From Streptomyces sp. NRRL S-244 (GTDB taxonomy: Bacteria; Actinomycetota; Actinomycetes; Streptomycetales; Streptomycetaceae), in the NCBI RefSeq assembly GCF_000717915.1, contig NZ_JOCX01000013.1:124001-188000 (forward strand): a stretch of 64,000 bases of DNA. Direction: 5' to 3'. The notes under the pieces were generated by a model. The model saw nothing but the letters and a program-made list of their open reading frames with translations. It ran no database searches and was not told the DNA's origin. The position numbers and the translations under genes are program-made. Positions 9,113 to 17,104 of this stretch are shown piece after piece. Numbering within the stretch: the stretch's first letter is position 1; each line of letters begins with the position of its first letter.

Positions 9113-9176
9113 GTTCCGTGCGCGGGGCGTTCCGTGCGCAGGGCGTTCCGTGCGCGGGGCGTTCCGTGCGCGGGGC
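9113..9176. repeat. Four tandem copies of a 16-base repeat
   Basis: The unit GTTCCGTGCGCGGGGC occurs four times head to tail (9113, 9129, 9145, 9161). Only the second copy differs, with G to A at 9140. It lies between the convergent bioD and lipoprotein genes. No hairpin is obvious. It is probably a small slippage-prone minisatellite and a likely site of strain variation. Confidence 0.85.
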
Positions 9177-9204
9177 GCTCCCGTCCGCATGGGCTCCGGG
9201 GCGT

Positions 9205-9834
9205 TCAGTGGCCGCCGCGCGGCTCGTGGCAGCCGCCCTCCATGTAGGCGCCGTGCGCCTTCACGCTCAGCGGCGGACTCACCTGACCCGTCACGCACGG
9301 CCCGCTCTCCGGAACCGACAGGACGAACGAGAGGTTGCCCGTGCTCGACGCGTACACGTCTCCCGTCTCCACCTTGTAGCCCATCCCGGTCAGGAGCCCG
9401 CTGAGCTCCCGCGTCGTCCGCGGTGCACCCTTCCCCCCGGAGCCGCCCAGCGCCGCCTTGATCCGTGCGGCGTGCGCGTCGCCACGGCACTGGGCGGCGG
9501 GCGTGAGCGCGGCCTCGTTCTTGTACGCGTGATTCTCCGCGTACTTGCGCGCCTCGGGGTCCGTGGGCAGGTCGTCCGGCGCGGCCGACCGGGGCGGCGC
9601 CACGCTCGCGTTGCCCTGGCACAGCGCGGCCACCTCCGGGAAGAGCTTGTCGTGGCGGGCCACCGCGGCCGCCGCCTGGGCGGCGTAGTCCGGGGTCTGG
9701 CTCGGCGTCGCCGGGACCGGGGACGGGTCCGCGGCCGCGCCGCTCCCGGCCACCGTGGTGCCGCAGGCGGTCATGACGAGCATTCCGGCGGCAAGCAGCG
9801 CGGCGCGGGCGGGGGTGGTGGTACGGGATGTCAC
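9205..9834 (-). CDS. Secreted lipoprotein, unknown function
   Basis: A 209-residue lipoprotein. The signal peptide ends in a lipobox (LVMTAC), giving lipidated Cys about residue 24, then a Ser/Pro/Ala linker and a globular domain with further cysteines (LCQGN, QCRGD, GPCVTG, GGCHE). I do not recognise the domain. The GTG at 9834 has GGAG 5 bases upstream. It is divergent from the methyltransferase at 10029, with a perfect palindrome midway. Confidence 0.8.
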   Translation of the reverse strand: MTSRTTTPARAALLAAGMLVMTACGTTVAGSGAAADPSPVPATPSQTPDYAAQAAAAVARHDKLFPEVAALCQGNASVAPPRSAAPDDLPTDPEARKYAENHAYKNEAALTPAAQCRGDAHAARIKAALGGSGGKGAPRTTRELSGLLTGMGYKVETGDVYASSTGNLSFVLSVPESGPCVTGQVSPPLSVKAHGAYMEGGCHEPRGGH

Positions 9835-9920
9835 CGGGTCTCCACTTCCTGGGGCGGGCCCCAGCGGCCGGGGCGCATGATCGGATCACCCGATTGTCGT
9901 CACGACACGGCCCCGGACTC

Positions 9921-9938
9921 CTGAGTACGCGTACTCAG
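9921..9938. promoter_or_regulatory. 18-bp perfect palindrome between divergent genes
   Basis: CTGAGTACGCGTACTCAG is perfectly self-complementary. It sits almost exactly midway between the lipoprotein start (9834) and the methyltransferase start (10029). This is the expected geometry of a shared operator for a dimeric repressor. The regulator is unknown. Confidence 0.55.
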
Positions 9939-10028
9939 CCGACCACGGCACCGGTTTACCGACCGCGCGGACGGGAAACAGCCCGGGCAGGCCAACCGCA
10001 CCCGTCGCCACGCGCCCGGAGGTCCGCC

Positions 10029-10694
10029 ATGCCCTCACCGCACCGTGACCCGGACTCCGTCGACCACCCGCTCTTCGCCCGGTTCTACGCGCGGCTCAGC
10101 ACCACCGCCGACACCCGCGGCGGTGTCCGCGACCTGCGGCGCGAGCTCCTGCACGGGGTGTCCGGCCGGGTCATCGAGATCGGCGCCGGCAACGGCCTGA
10201 ACTTCGCCCACTACCCGCGGGCCGTCTCCGAAGTCGTCGCCGTCGAACCGGAGCGCAGCCTTCGCCGGCTCGCTGCCGACGCGGCCCTGCGCGCCGAGGT
10301 CCCCGTCGACCTCGTACCGGGCGTCGCCGAGGCCCTCCCCGTCAAGAGCGAGGCCTTCGACGCCGCCGTCGCCTCCCTCGTGCTGTGCACCGTACGGGAC
10401 CTGCCGCGCGCGCTCGCGGAGCTCGACCGGGTGCTCCGCCCCGACGCCGAGCTCCGCTTCTTCGAGCACGGCCGGGCGCCCACCGCCGGCATGGCCGCCG
10501 TCCAGCGGACACTGGACCGGACCGTCTGGCCCCGCCTCTTCGGCGGGTGCCACACCTCCCGCGACCCGGCCGCCGCGATCGAGGCCGCCGGTTTCCGCAT
10601 CACTTCGTCCCGCGCCTTCCTGCTGCCGGAGCGCGGACCGGCGCTGCCGACCTCGTACTGCGTGATCGGTACGGCCCGGCGCGGTCCTGCCTGA
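10029..10694 (+). CDS. Class I SAM-dependent methyltransferase
   Basis: A 221-residue Rossmann-fold methyltransferase, UbiE/phospholipid-methyltransferase-like. Motif I is IEIGAGNGLNFAHYP (about residues 48-62), followed by VEPE and the FEHGRAP segment typical of this subfamily. The substrate cannot be told from sequence. The ATG at 10029 follows GGAGG by 6 bases. The frame is open further upstream, but that part has no support. Confidence 0.85.
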   Translation: MPSPHRDPDSVDHPLFARFYARLSTTADTRGGVRDLRRELLHGVSGRVIEIGAGNGLNFAHYPRAVSEVVAVEPERSLRRLAADAALRAEVPVDLVPGVAEALPVKSEAFDAAVASLVLCTVRDLPRALAELDRVLRPDAELRFFEHGRAPTAGMAAVQRTLDRTVWPRLFGGCHTSRDPAAAIEAAGFRITSSRAFLLPERGPALPTSYCVIGTARRGPA

Positions 10695-10698
10695 AGGC

Positions 10699-11121
10699 TC
10701 AGACCAGCGGCTTGACCCAGCGGGTCCACTGGTCCCCGGGGTGGTACCCGCCGACGGCCCATGCCCCGTGCGCCCGCTCGTTGCGGTCCAGCACCATCGC
10801 GTCGGCGCGCAGTCCGCCGAGCTCGCGGAACCGCTCCTCCGCGGCGGCCAGCAGCGCCGAGCCGATGCCCTGGCGGCGGCGGTCCGGGTGCACCGCGAGC
10901 CGGTAGAGGTGGCAGCGCCAGCCGTCGAAGCCCGCGATCACGGTGCCGAGCAGTTCGCCCTCGCGCCGGGCGAGCAGCAGGGCGTGCGGATCGCGGGCGT
11001 GGAGGCGCTCGACCCCGGCGAGGTCGTCACTGATACTCGTTCCCTCGGCGGCGGTCTTCCAGAAGTCGAGCACGGCGGTGAGATCAGCGGCGGACGCGGG
11101 ACCGATATGAAGATCGCTCAT
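10699..11121 (-). CDS. GNAT-family N-acetyltransferase
   Basis: A 140-residue single-domain acetyltransferase. The acetyl-CoA pyrophosphate loop is RRRQGIGSALL, preceded by LYRLAVHPD. The substrate is unknown; small GNATs of this kind act on amino groups of metabolites or proteins. It converges on the methyltransferase, with only 4 bases between the two stop codons. Confidence 0.85.
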   Translation of the reverse strand: MSDLHIGPASAADLTAVLDFWKTAAEGTSISDDLAGVERLHARDPHALLLARREGELLGTVIAGFDGWRCHLYRLAVHPDRRRQGIGSALLAAAEERFRELGGLRADAMVLDRNERAHGAWAVGGYHPGDQWTRWVKPLV

Positions 11122-11326
11122 GGCCGGATCCCATCATCCGGTTGCGCTGCGCCAAAAGGATGATCCGCCCTCTTTGCCTTTCCTTTACTATGATGCCAGC
11201 GGTCGACCGACCCGAGACCGACCCGAACGAAAGGTGTGAGCGTCCGCCCATGGGCGAGCCCCCCAGTACCCGACATCGCGCGATACCCCTCCTCCTGGCT
11301 GATCATGGGACGGAGGTGACCGACCG
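11122..11326 (+). promoter_or_regulatory. Leader region of the CNNM operon
   Basis: 205 bases between the divergent GNAT gene and the first CNNM gene. It contains a 12-base perfect palindrome CGCCCATGGGCG (11245-11256). An ATG in it (11250) opens a 26-codon frame whose TGA (11328-11330) overlaps the CNNM start codon. This could be a coupling leader ORF or chance. An AT-rich TATGAT at 11189 is a possible -10, without a good -35. Confidence 0.3.
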
Positions 11327-12676
11327 ATGACCGAAGTGCTCCTGCTCCTCGTGGCGCTGCTGCTCTGCCTTGTCTGCGGGGTCTTCGTCGCGGCCGAGTT
11401 CTCGCTGACCACCGTCGAGCGCAGTGAGCTCGAACAGGCCGCCGAGCGCGGCGAGCGCGGGGCCGAGAGCGCCCTCGCGGCCGTCCGGAGCCTTACGTTC
11501 CAGCTCTCCGGCGCCCAGCTCGGCATCACCGTGACCGGCCTGGTCATCGGCATGATCTCCAAGCCCTCGATCGCCGCCCTGCTCCAGGGCCCGTTCGAGG
11601 CCATGGGGCTGTCGGCCGGCGCCGCCTCCTCCACCGCCCTGATCCTGGGCACCGTACTGTCGACGATCGTCCTGATGGTCGTCGGCGAGCTGGTCCCCAA
11701 GAACTGGGCGATCTCCTCACCGCTGGCCATCGCCAAGCGCGTGGCCACCACGCAGCGGGTCTTCAGCCGCGCCTTCCGGCCGTTCATCAGCCATCTGAAC
11801 ACGACGGCGAACCACATGGTCCGCCGGCTCGGGATGGAGCCGGCCGAGGAGTTGGCCTCCGCGCGCACCCCGCAGGAGCTGGTGGCGCTGGCCCGGCACT
11901 CCGCGAAGGCGGGCGCGCTGGAGAAGGACACCGCCGAGCTCTTCGTACGGACCCTGAACCTGGCCGACCTGACCGCGGAGAACGTCATGACCCCGCGGGT
12001 CCAGGTCACCGCCCTCGACGTGCAGACCACCGCCGAGGACGTGGCGAACGCGACGCTCGCGACCGGCCTGTCGCGCTTCCCCGTCTACCGCGGGAGCCTC
12101 GACACCGTCGTCGGCACCGTCCACATCAAGGACGTGCTCGCGCTGCCCGCCGAGGAACGGCACCGCCGCCCCGTCTCCCGGCTGCTGCGCGATCCGCTGC
12201 TGGTACCGGAGTCGCTGACGGTGGACCGGCTGCTGGACCTGCTGTCCGGCCGCCAGACGATGGCCGTGGTGATCGACGAGTACGGCGGCACGGCCGGCGT
12301 GGTCACCCTGGAGGACATCGTCGAGGAGGTCGTCGGCGAGGTGCGCGACGAGCACGACCCGCACGAGACCTCGGACCTGGCCCCGGCCGGTACGGACGCC
12401 TCCGGGCGGCTCCTCTACTCCGCCGACGGCGCCGTGCGCACCGACCAGCTGGAGCGGATCGGACTGCGCGTGCCGGACGGCCCGTACGAGACCCTCGCCG
12501 GGCTGATAGCGACCGAGCTGGGCCGGATCCCGGCCGTCGGGGACGGCATGGAGCTGGCCGGCTGGCGGCTCGACGTGGTGGACGCCAGCGGCCGCCGGGC
12601 CGCGCGGGTGCTGCTGCACGCGCCGGCCGGGCCGGCGCAGGAGTCGTCGGACCAGGGTGGGGAGGGAGCGCGATGA
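11327..12676 (+). CDS. CNNM/CorB-type transporter (DUF21, CBS pair, CorC_HlyC)
   Basis: A 449-residue membrane protein. The N-terminal DUF21 domain (about 1-190) has four hydrophobic helices and the AEFSLTTVERS and GAQLGITVTGLVIG segments. A CBS pair follows (about 205-335), ending VVIDEYGGTAGVVTLEDIVEEVVGE, then a CorC_HlyC domain (about 350-430). Members of this family move Mg2+ or act in ion homeostasis; older annotation calls them hemolysins. It overlaps the next, related gene by 4 bases (ATGA). Confidence 0.92.
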   Translation: MTEVLLLLVALLLCLVCGVFVAAEFSLTTVERSELEQAAERGERGAESALAAVRSLTFQLSGAQLGITVTGLVIGMISKPSIAALLQGPFEAMGLSAGAASSTALILGTVLSTIVLMVVGELVPKNWAISSPLAIAKRVATTQRVFSRAFRPFISHLNTTANHMVRRLGMEPAEELASARTPQELVALARHSAKAGALEKDTAELFVRTLNLADLTAENVMTPRVQVTALDVQTTAEDVANATLATGLSRFPVYRGSLDTVVGTVHIKDVLALPAEERHRRPVSRLLRDPLLVPESLTVDRLLDLLSGRQTMAVVIDEYGGTAGVVTLEDIVEEVVGEVRDEHDPHETSDLAPAGTDASGRLLYSADGAVRTDQLERIGLRVPDGPYETLAGLIATELGRIPAVGDGMELAGWRLDVVDASGRRAARVLLHAPAGPAQESSDQGGEGAR

Positions 12677-13698
12677 CGCTGCTCCAACTGCTGATCGGCC
12701 TGGCGACCCTGGTCGTCAACGCCTTCTTCGTCGGCGCCGAGTTCGCGCTGATCTCGGTGCGGCGCAGCCAGATCGAGCCGTACGCCGAACAGGGCGACCG
12801 GCGGGCGCGCGCCGTGCTGTGGGCGCTGGAGCACGTGTCGGCGCTGATGGCGGCGGCCCAGCTGGGCATCACGCTGTGCACCCTGGTGCTGGGCGTGGTG
12901 GCCGAGCCGGCCATCGCACACCTGCTGACCCCACTGTTCGACCTCGTCGGGGTGCCCTCGGGGCTGACCCACGTGATCTCGTTCGTGGTGGCGCTGGCAC
13001 TGGCGACGTACCTGCACATGCTCTTCGGCGAGATGCTGCCGAAGAACGTGGCGCTGTCCGAGCCGGTACGCACCGCGCTGCTGCTCGGTCCGCCGCTGGT
13101 GACCCTGGCCCGGGCGCTGAGGCCGGTGATCTTCGCGATCAACGCCTTCGCCAACCTCCTGCTGCGGATGCTGCGGGTGGAGGTGAAGGACGAGGTCGCG
13201 GCGACGTTCTCGGACGACGAGCTGGCCCGGATCGTGAAGGACTCCAGCGCCGCGGGGCTGATCGACGGCCGCGCGAGCGAGCGGCTGCACGACGCCCTGG
13301 AGCTGGGCCGGCGGCCGGTCACCGATGTGGTGCTGCCGCTGGACCGGGTCGTCGTGGCCCGGGAGGGCGTCACACCGGCGGCCCTGCAGCGCCTGTCCGC
13401 CGAGTCGGGGTACTCCCGCTTCCCGGTGCTCGACGCCCAGGCCGGGATCCTCGGGTACCTGCACGTCAAGGACGCCCTCGACGCGGACGGGCCGGAGCGG
13501 GACCAGCCGTTCCCGGTCTCCGCACTGCGTCCGATCGCCCAGGTACGGGCGGAGACCCCGCTGGACGACGTGCTGACCGCGATGCGGCGCAGCCGGACGC
13601 ATCTGGCGGCGGTCATGGGCTCGGGCGGGGCGATGACGGGCCTGGTCACGATGGAGGACGTGCTGCGCGAGCTGTTCGGCAGGCCCGCCTCCGCCTGA
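12673..13698 (+). CDS. Second CNNM/CorB-type protein, lacking CorC_HlyC domain
   Basis: A 341-residue DUF21 plus CBS-pair protein, paralogous to its neighbour (AEFALISVRRSQIEPYAEQ, AAQLGITLCTLVLG). It ends right after the CBS pair (TMEDVLRELFG), so the C-terminal CorC_HlyC domain is absent. ATGA overlap implies translational coupling, and the pair may form a heterodimer (inference). The tandem arrangement is common in actinobacteria. Two hairpins follow directly after the stop. Confidence 0.91.
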   Translation: MTLLQLLIGLATLVVNAFFVGAEFALISVRRSQIEPYAEQGDRRARAVLWALEHVSALMAAAQLGITLCTLVLGVVAEPAIAHLLTPLFDLVGVPSGLTHVISFVVALALATYLHMLFGEMLPKNVALSEPVRTALLLGPPLVTLARALRPVIFAINAFANLLLRMLRVEVKDEVAATFSDDELARIVKDSSAAGLIDGRASERLHDALELGRRPVTDVVLPLDRVVVAREGVTPAALQRLSAESGYSRFPVLDAQAGILGYLHVKDALDADGPERDQPFPVSALRPIAQVRAETPLDDVLTAMRRSRTHLAAVMGSGGAMTGLVTMEDVLRELFGRPASA

Positions 13699-13699
13699 C

Positions 13700-13737
13700 G
13701 CGGCTGCCGCCGCGGCTGCGACCGCGGTGGCAGCCGC
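13700..13737 (+). terminator. Strong hairpin directly after the CNNM operon
   Basis: A 16-base-pair stem (13700-13715 with 13722-13737, one G-U pair) with a 6-base loop, starting 2 bases after the TGA. There is no U tract, as is usual for Streptomyces terminators. Confidence 0.7.
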
Positions 13738-13740
13738 GGT

Positions 13741-13770
13741 GGTGCCCCGGCCCTACGCGGCCGGGGTACC
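13741..13770 (+). terminator. Second hairpin of a tandem terminator
   Basis: A 12-base-pair stem (13741-13752 with 13759-13770, one G-U pair) and a 6-base loop CTACGC. It follows the first hairpin by 3 bases and ends only 21 bases before the next start codon, so the promoter of the SGNH gene must be within or very near it. Confidence 0.65.
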
Positions 13771-13791
13771 GCGCGGTAGCATCGCTGCGCC

Positions 13792-14583
13792 ATGGAGATG
13801 AATGCGTCTTACACCAGTTTCGTCGCGGTCGGCGACTCCTTCACCGAGGGCATGTCCGACCTGCTGCCCGACGGCTCCTACCGCGGCTGGGCCGATCTGC
13901 TGGCCGCCCGCCTCGCGGCGCGCGAGCCCGGCTTCCGCTACGCGAACCTCGCGGTCCGCGGGAAGCTGATCGGGCAGATCGCCGAGGACCAGGCCCCGGT
14001 CGCGGCATCGATGGGCGCGGACGTGGTGACGCTGGTCGGCGGTCTGAACGACGCGCTGCGGCCGAAGGTCGACATGGGCCGGGTGCGCGGGCACCTGGAG
14101 GAGGCCGTGGGGCTGCTGGCCCCCACGTGCAAGACGCTGGTGCTGATGCGCTCGCCGGGGCGCAACGGGCCGGTGATGGACCGCTTCCGGCCGCGCATGG
14201 AGGAGCTCTTCGGCGTCATCGAGGAGCTGGCCGCCCGGCACGGGGCCCTGGTCGTGGACCTGTACGGGGCCGGGGTGCTGGCCGACCCCCGCATGTGGGA
14301 CGTGGACCGGCTGCACCTGACGGCCGAAGGCCACCGCCGGGTCGCCGAGGCGGTCTGGCAGACGCTGGGCCTGCCGCCCGAGCAGGACTGGCGGGCCGAG
14401 CTGCCGGCGGCCGTGCCGCCGGGCTGGGCCGTGCGCCGGTCCCAGGACCTGAGCTTCGCCCGGCAGCACCTGCTGCCGTGGGTCGGCCGCCGCCTGACGG
14501 GCCGCTCCTCCGGGGACGGCCGCCCGGCCAAGCGCCCGGAGCTGCTCCCGTACGCGGCCGCCATGGGCGAGCGGCTCTCGTAG
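13792..14583 (+). CDS. SGNH/GDSL-family hydrolase
   Basis: A 263-residue esterase-like protein. Block I is VGDSFTEGM with the nucleophile serine (about residue 16), block III is GGLNDALRP, and the catalytic Asp-His pair is DVDRLHLTAEGH. It has no signal peptide, so is probably cytoplasmic; the substrate is unknown. Met codons at 13792 and 13798 both lack a clear RBS, and I used the first. It stands alone between a terminator and purB. Confidence 0.88.
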   Translation: MEMNASYTSFVAVGDSFTEGMSDLLPDGSYRGWADLLAARLAAREPGFRYANLAVRGKLIGQIAEDQAPVAASMGADVVTLVGGLNDALRPKVDMGRVRGHLEEAVGLLAPTCKTLVLMRSPGRNGPVMDRFRPRMEELFGVIEELAARHGALVVDLYGAGVLADPRMWDVDRLHLTAEGHRRVAEAVWQTLGLPPEQDWRAELPAAVPPGWAVRRSQDLSFARQHLLPWVGRRLTGRSSGDGRPAKRPELLPYAAAMGERLS

Positions 14584-14640
14584 CAAGGCACAATCCGGGG
14601 TGGGGTCCCTACCTGCGTAAACGCACAGCTGCGGCCCAAG

Positions 14641-14646
14641 TAGAAT
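14641..14646 (+). promoter_or_regulatory. -10 element of purB, leaderless start likely
   Basis: TAGAAT lies 9 bases upstream of the purB GTG. A start of transcription 7 to 9 bases downstream would fall at 14653-14655, on or next to the GTG. No Shine-Dalgarno sequence is present, consistent with a leaderless mRNA. The -35 is weak. Confidence 0.45.
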
Positions 14647-14654
14647 CCCTACAC

Positions 14655-16088
14655 GTGACAGCCAAGCCCCGCATCCCCAATGTCCTGGCCGGCCGCTACG
14701 CCTCCGCGGAGCTCGCCGTCCTGTGGTCCCCCGAGTACAAGGTGACGCTGGAGCGGCGGCTGTGGCTCGCCGTGCTCCGCGCCCAGAAGGACCTCGGCAT
14801 CGAGGTCCCGGACGCCGCCCTCGCCGACTACGAGCGCGTCCTGGAGACGGTCGACCTCGCCTCCATCGCCGAGCGCGAGAAGGTCACCCGGCACGACGTG
14901 AAGGCCCGCATCGAGGAGTTCAACGCCCTCGCCGGCCACGAGCACGTCCACAAGGGCATGACCTCCCGCGACCTCACCGAGAACGTCGAGCAGCTCCAGA
15001 TCCGGCTCTCGCTGGAGCTGGCCCGCGACCGTACGGTCGCCGTCCTCGCCCGCCTCGGCAAGCTGGCCGGCGAGCACGCCGAGCTGGTCATGGCCGGCCG
15101 CTCCCACAACGTCGCCGCGCAGGCGACGACCCTGGGCAAGCGCTTCGCCACGGCGGCCGACGAGCTGCTGGTCGCCTACGCCCGGCTGGAGGACCTGCTC
15201 GGCCGCTACCCGCTGCGCGGGATCAAGGGCCCGGTCGGCACCGCCCAGGACATGCTCGACCTGCTGGGCGGCGACGCCGCCAAGCTGGCCGACCTGGAGC
15301 AGCGGATCGCCACCCACCTCGGCTTCGCCCAGGCCTTCACCTCCGTCGGCCAGGTCTACCCGCGCTCGCTCGACTACGACGTGGTCACCGCCCTGGTGCA
15401 GCTGGCCGCCGCCCCCTCGTCGATCGCGAAGACGATCCGCCTGATGGCCGGCCACGAGCTGGTCACCGAGGGCTTCAAGCCCGGCCAGGTCGGCTCCTCC
15501 GCGATGCCGCACAAGATGAACACCCGCTCCTGCGAGCGCGTCAACGGCCTGATGGTCATCCTGCGCGGCTACGCCTCGATGACCGGCGAGCTGGCCGGCG
15601 ACCAGTGGAACGAGGGCGACGTGTCCTGCTCCGTGGTCCGCCGGGTGGCCCTGCCCGACGCGTTCTTCGCGTTCGACGGCCTGCTGGAGACCTTCCTGAC
15701 GGTCCTCGACGAGTTCGGCGCCTTCCCGGCCGTCGTCGCCCGCGAGCTGGACCGCTACCTGCCGTTCCTCGCGACCACCAAGGTCCTGATGGGCGCGGTG
15801 CGGGCGGGTGTCGGCCGCGAGGCCGCCCACGAGGTCATCAAGGAGCACGCGGTGGCCTCCGCGCTCGCCATGCGCGAGCAGGGCGCCGAGCGCAACGAGC
15901 TGCTGGACAGGCTGGCCGCCGACGAGCGGATGCCGCTGGACCGGGCCCAGCTCGACGCCCTGATGGCCGACAAGCTGTCCTTCACGGGCGCGGCCGGTGA
16001 CCAGGTGGCCGCGGTGATCTCCCGTATCGAGGCGATCGCCAAGCAGCACCCGGAGGCCGCCGGATACACGCCGGGGTCGATCCTCTGA
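14655..16088 (+). CDS. purB: Adenylosuccinate lyase PurB
   Basis: Catalyses two fumarate-releasing steps in purine synthesis (SAICAR to AICAR, adenylosuccinate to AMP). It is 477 residues from the GTG at 14655 (MTAKPRIPNVLAGRYAS). The fumarase/aspartase signature GSSAMPHKMN is present, as are TSRDLTENV and GRSHNVAAQATTLGKRF. The same frame stays open nearly 2 kb upstream, but the protein homology starts here. The purine genes it serves are elsewhere. The mug frame begins at its stop. Confidence 0.97.
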   Translation: MTAKPRIPNVLAGRYASAELAVLWSPEYKVTLERRLWLAVLRAQKDLGIEVPDAALADYERVLETVDLASIAEREKVTRHDVKARIEEFNALAGHEHVHKGMTSRDLTENVEQLQIRLSLELARDRTVAVLARLGKLAGEHAELVMAGRSHNVAAQATTLGKRFATAADELLVAYARLEDLLGRYPLRGIKGPVGTAQDMLDLLGGDAAKLADLEQRIATHLGFAQAFTSVGQVYPRSLDYDVVTALVQLAAAPSSIAKTIRLMAGHELVTEGFKPGQVGSSAMPHKMNTRSCERVNGLMVILRGYASMTGELAGDQWNEGDVSCSVVRRVALPDAFFAFDGLLETFLTVLDEFGAFPAVVARELDRYLPFLATTKVLMGAVRAGVGREAAHEVIKEHAVASALAMREQGAERNELLDRLAADERMPLDRAQLDALMADKLSFTGAAGDQVAAVISRIEAIAKQHPEAAGYTPGSIL

Positions 16089-16132
16089 CCCCCGAGGAGC
16101 TGAGCGCCGCCCGTGACCGCGTCCTCCCGGAC

Positions 16133-16633
16133 GTGGTCGCGGGCGGTGTGCGTGTGCTGTTCTGCGGGATCAATCCAGGTCTCCTCTCCGCCGCGACGGG
16201 CCATCACTTCGCCCGCCCCGGCAATCGCTTCTGGCCGGTCCTGCACCTGTCCGGTTTCACCCCGCGCCGCCTGGCCCCCGCGGAGCAGGAGGAGCTGCTG
16301 ACCTACCGGCTCGGCATCACCAACGTCGTCGCCCGCGCCACGGCCAGGGCCGACGAGCTGAGCGCCGAGGAGTTCCGCGAGGGCGGCCGCATCCTGACCG
16401 CCAAGGTGGAACTGCTGCGCCCGCAGTGGCTGGCGGTCGTCGGAGTCACCGCCTACCGCACTGCCTTCGGCGAGCGCAAGGCACAGATCGGGCCCCAGGA
16501 CCGGACCATCGGGTCCACCCGCGTCTGGGCGCTTCCCAACCCCAGCGGCCTCAACGCCCACTGGACCGCGGAGTCCATGGCCCAGGAGTACGCCCGCCTC
16601 CGCACGGCCGCCGAGCACGCTCCCGAGCCCTAG
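16133..16633 (+). CDS. mug: G/U mismatch-specific DNA glycosylase Mug
   Basis: Removes uracil or thymine opposite guanine in double-stranded DNA. The UDG-fold motifs are GINPGLLSAATGHHFARPGNRFWP near the N-terminus (the first motif, GINPG, replaces GQDPY of Ung) and NPSGLNAHW near the end. From GTG 16133 the protein is 166 residues. The frame continues upstream (TPEELSAARDRVLPDV), which looks homologous to other Mug N-termini. The only upstream start is CTG 16085, overlapping the purB stop, so the true start may be there. Confidence 0.88.
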   Translation: MVAGGVRVLFCGINPGLLSAATGHHFARPGNRFWPVLHLSGFTPRRLAPAEQEELLTYRLGITNVVARATARADELSAEEFREGGRILTAKVELLRPQWLAVVGVTAYRTAFGERKAQIGPQDRTIGSTRVWALPNPSGLNAHWTAESMAQEYARLRTAAEHAPEP

Positions 16634-17064
16634 GGCGGGTCGATCACGGTCACCGCGGACATCAGCTGCGGTGAGTGGTCGGCCCCCCAGCGGGCCTCGT
16701 AGATCGCGACCCAGCGGTCCCCGACCCGCCAGAGGTGGAGGTGGTCGCTGGTGTCGGCGATCTCCTGCCACGGCTGCGCCGCCTCCCCGGCCTCCGCCCG
16801 CAGCCGCAGGCTGTCGAGCGTGAACCGGTCGGGCTTGCCCCAGCGCTCCTCCAGCCTCTGGGCCAGGGCGTCGAACTCGGCGGACACCTGGTCCTCGTGC
16901 GCCAGGCGGTCGGCCGCGTCCTCGTCCCCGTACCACCGGCTCCCGCCCAGCTCGGCGAGGTGGTAGCCGGGTCCGCTGGTGCCCACTTCGGTCCTGCCCC
17001 GGACGTCGGGGAAAGCACGCGTCCGGAGCCGGTCGATCGTGTCGAGATGCTCTGCCGTGGTCAT
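16630..17064 (-). CDS. Hypothetical protein, 144 residues
   Basis: A soluble, acidic 144-residue protein with many Trp residues (WYGDED, RWGKPDRF, LHLWRVGDRWVA, ARWGAD). I do not recognise the family; similar actinobacterial proteins are annotated only as hypothetical. The ATG at 17064 opens MTTAEHLDTIDRL. Its stop codon overlaps the mug stop by 3 bases, so the two genes converge without a spacer. Confidence 0.7.
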   Translation of the reverse strand: MTTAEHLDTIDRLRTRAFPDVRGRTEVGTSGPGYHLAELGGSRWYGDEDAADRLAHEDQVSAEFDALAQRLEERWGKPDRFTLDSLRLRAEAGEAAQPWQEIADTSDHLHLWRVGDRWVAIYEARWGADHSPQLMSAVTVIDPP

Positions 17065-17104
17065 GCCGTCAGTATCGCGTCGAGGTCTGACAACTGGCCC
17101 GGCG

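Noticed and set aside
9113-9176. 16-base repeats considered as a CRISPR array
   Set aside because: The units are directly adjacent with no spacers, and there are no cas genes.
12657-14654. Very long open frame continuing 2 kb upstream of purB in the same frame
   Set aside because: It runs through the CNNM and SGNH genes in a wrong frame. The translation there is Gly/Arg/Pro/Ala-rich shadow sequence, and purB homology starts only at GTG 14655.
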